From positions 1 to 5,818 of the forward strand of contig JAITTK010000009.1 in assembly GCA_031287135.1 (NCBI GenBank): a DNA stretch of 5,818 nucleotides, read 5' to 3'. Position numbers and translations under genes: made by a program. The DNA is from Candidatus Methanoplasma reticulitermitis (GTDB lineage: Archaea; Thermoplasmatota; Thermoplasmata; Methanomassiliicoccales; Methanomethylophilaceae). Below are positions 5,799-5,818 of the stretch, one piece after another; position 1 is the stretch's first letter, and each line of letters starts with the position of its first letter. The notes below the pieces were generated by a model. The model saw only the letters and a list, made by a program, of their open reading frames with translations. It was not told where the DNA came from and searched no databases.

Positions 5799-5815
5799 TT
5801 TAGGGGTGCGTAACA
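5798..5815. promoter_or_regulatory. Second, degenerate copy of the palindromic operator
   Basis: The stretch ATTTAGG-GGTG-CGTAACA repeats the layout of the perfect palindrome: the left arm is identical in 7 of 7 bases and the right arm matches in 4 of 7. It is offset by 27 bp and covers the BRE position on the upstream edge of the TATA box. The intact half-site is clear. Whether the right arm matters is uncertain, since matches of this size can arise by chance. Confidence 0.35.
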
Positions 5816-5818
5816 AGG

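Noticed and set aside
5759..5818. Cobalamin riboswitch or other structured leader ahead of the importer operon.
   Set aside because: The predicted leader is only about 16 nt and the palindrome lies upstream of the expected transcription start, so a DNA operator explains it better than an RNA element.

Overview
The window looks archaeal, most likely from a euryarchaeote of the Thermoplasmatota/Methanomassiliicoccales type. The strongest evidence is purP, the archaeal-type formate-dependent AICAR formyltransferase, which takes over the role of the usual folate-dependent PurH. Further support comes from archaeal TATA-like boxes placed about 25 nt before start codons, heavy AGG/AGA arginine codon use, and a binding protein with an N-terminal membrane anchor and no lipobox. 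The domain assignment is fairly safe. The order-level placement is an inference from general resemblance only.

All six genes lie on the minus strand, so they read from right to left. At the right edge (about 5760-5818) is a promoter region. It holds a perfect 18-bp palindrome (ATTTAGGAAAACCTAAAT) just downstream of a TATA-like box, and a weaker second copy just upstream of that box. The half-sites resemble the TTAGG/CCTAA boxes of DtxR/IdeR-family metal-dependent repressors. Next comes a three-gene ABC importer of the ferric-siderophore/heme/cobalamin class: an anchored substrate-binding protein (4625-5752), a FecCD/BtuC-type permease (3536-4588) and a FecE/BtuD-type ATPase (2584-3531). Gaps of 36 and 4 nt between these genes point to one operon. 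The operator suggests that iron or another transition metal controls it, which favours an iron, siderophore or heme substrate over a corrinoid.

The ATPase has an unusual tail of about 60 residues that runs through the apparent purP promoter and overlaps the purP start by 26 bp. purP (1536-2609) is intact. After it come a complete class I/II PLP aminotransferase of the aspartate aminotransferase type (334-1488) and the first 87 codons of a class V PLP aminotransferase related to alanine-glyoxylate/serine-pyruvate/phosphoserine aminotransferases (1-261, cut by the window edge). purP and the class I/II aminotransferase each seem to have their own promoter with the TATA box so close to the ATG that the transcripts would be leaderless or nearly so. 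The class V gene has a Shine-Dalgarno-like motif before a TTG start.

Functionally the window joins a metal-regulated uptake operon to housekeeping purine and amino-acid genes. I see no RNA genes, CRISPR arrays, insertion sequences or other mobile elements, and no convincing terminator. No gap between genes exceeds about 75 bp. The points most worth a second look are the double DtxR-like operator around the TATA box, the binding protein that ends early for its family, and the ATPase tail overlapping the purP promoter.
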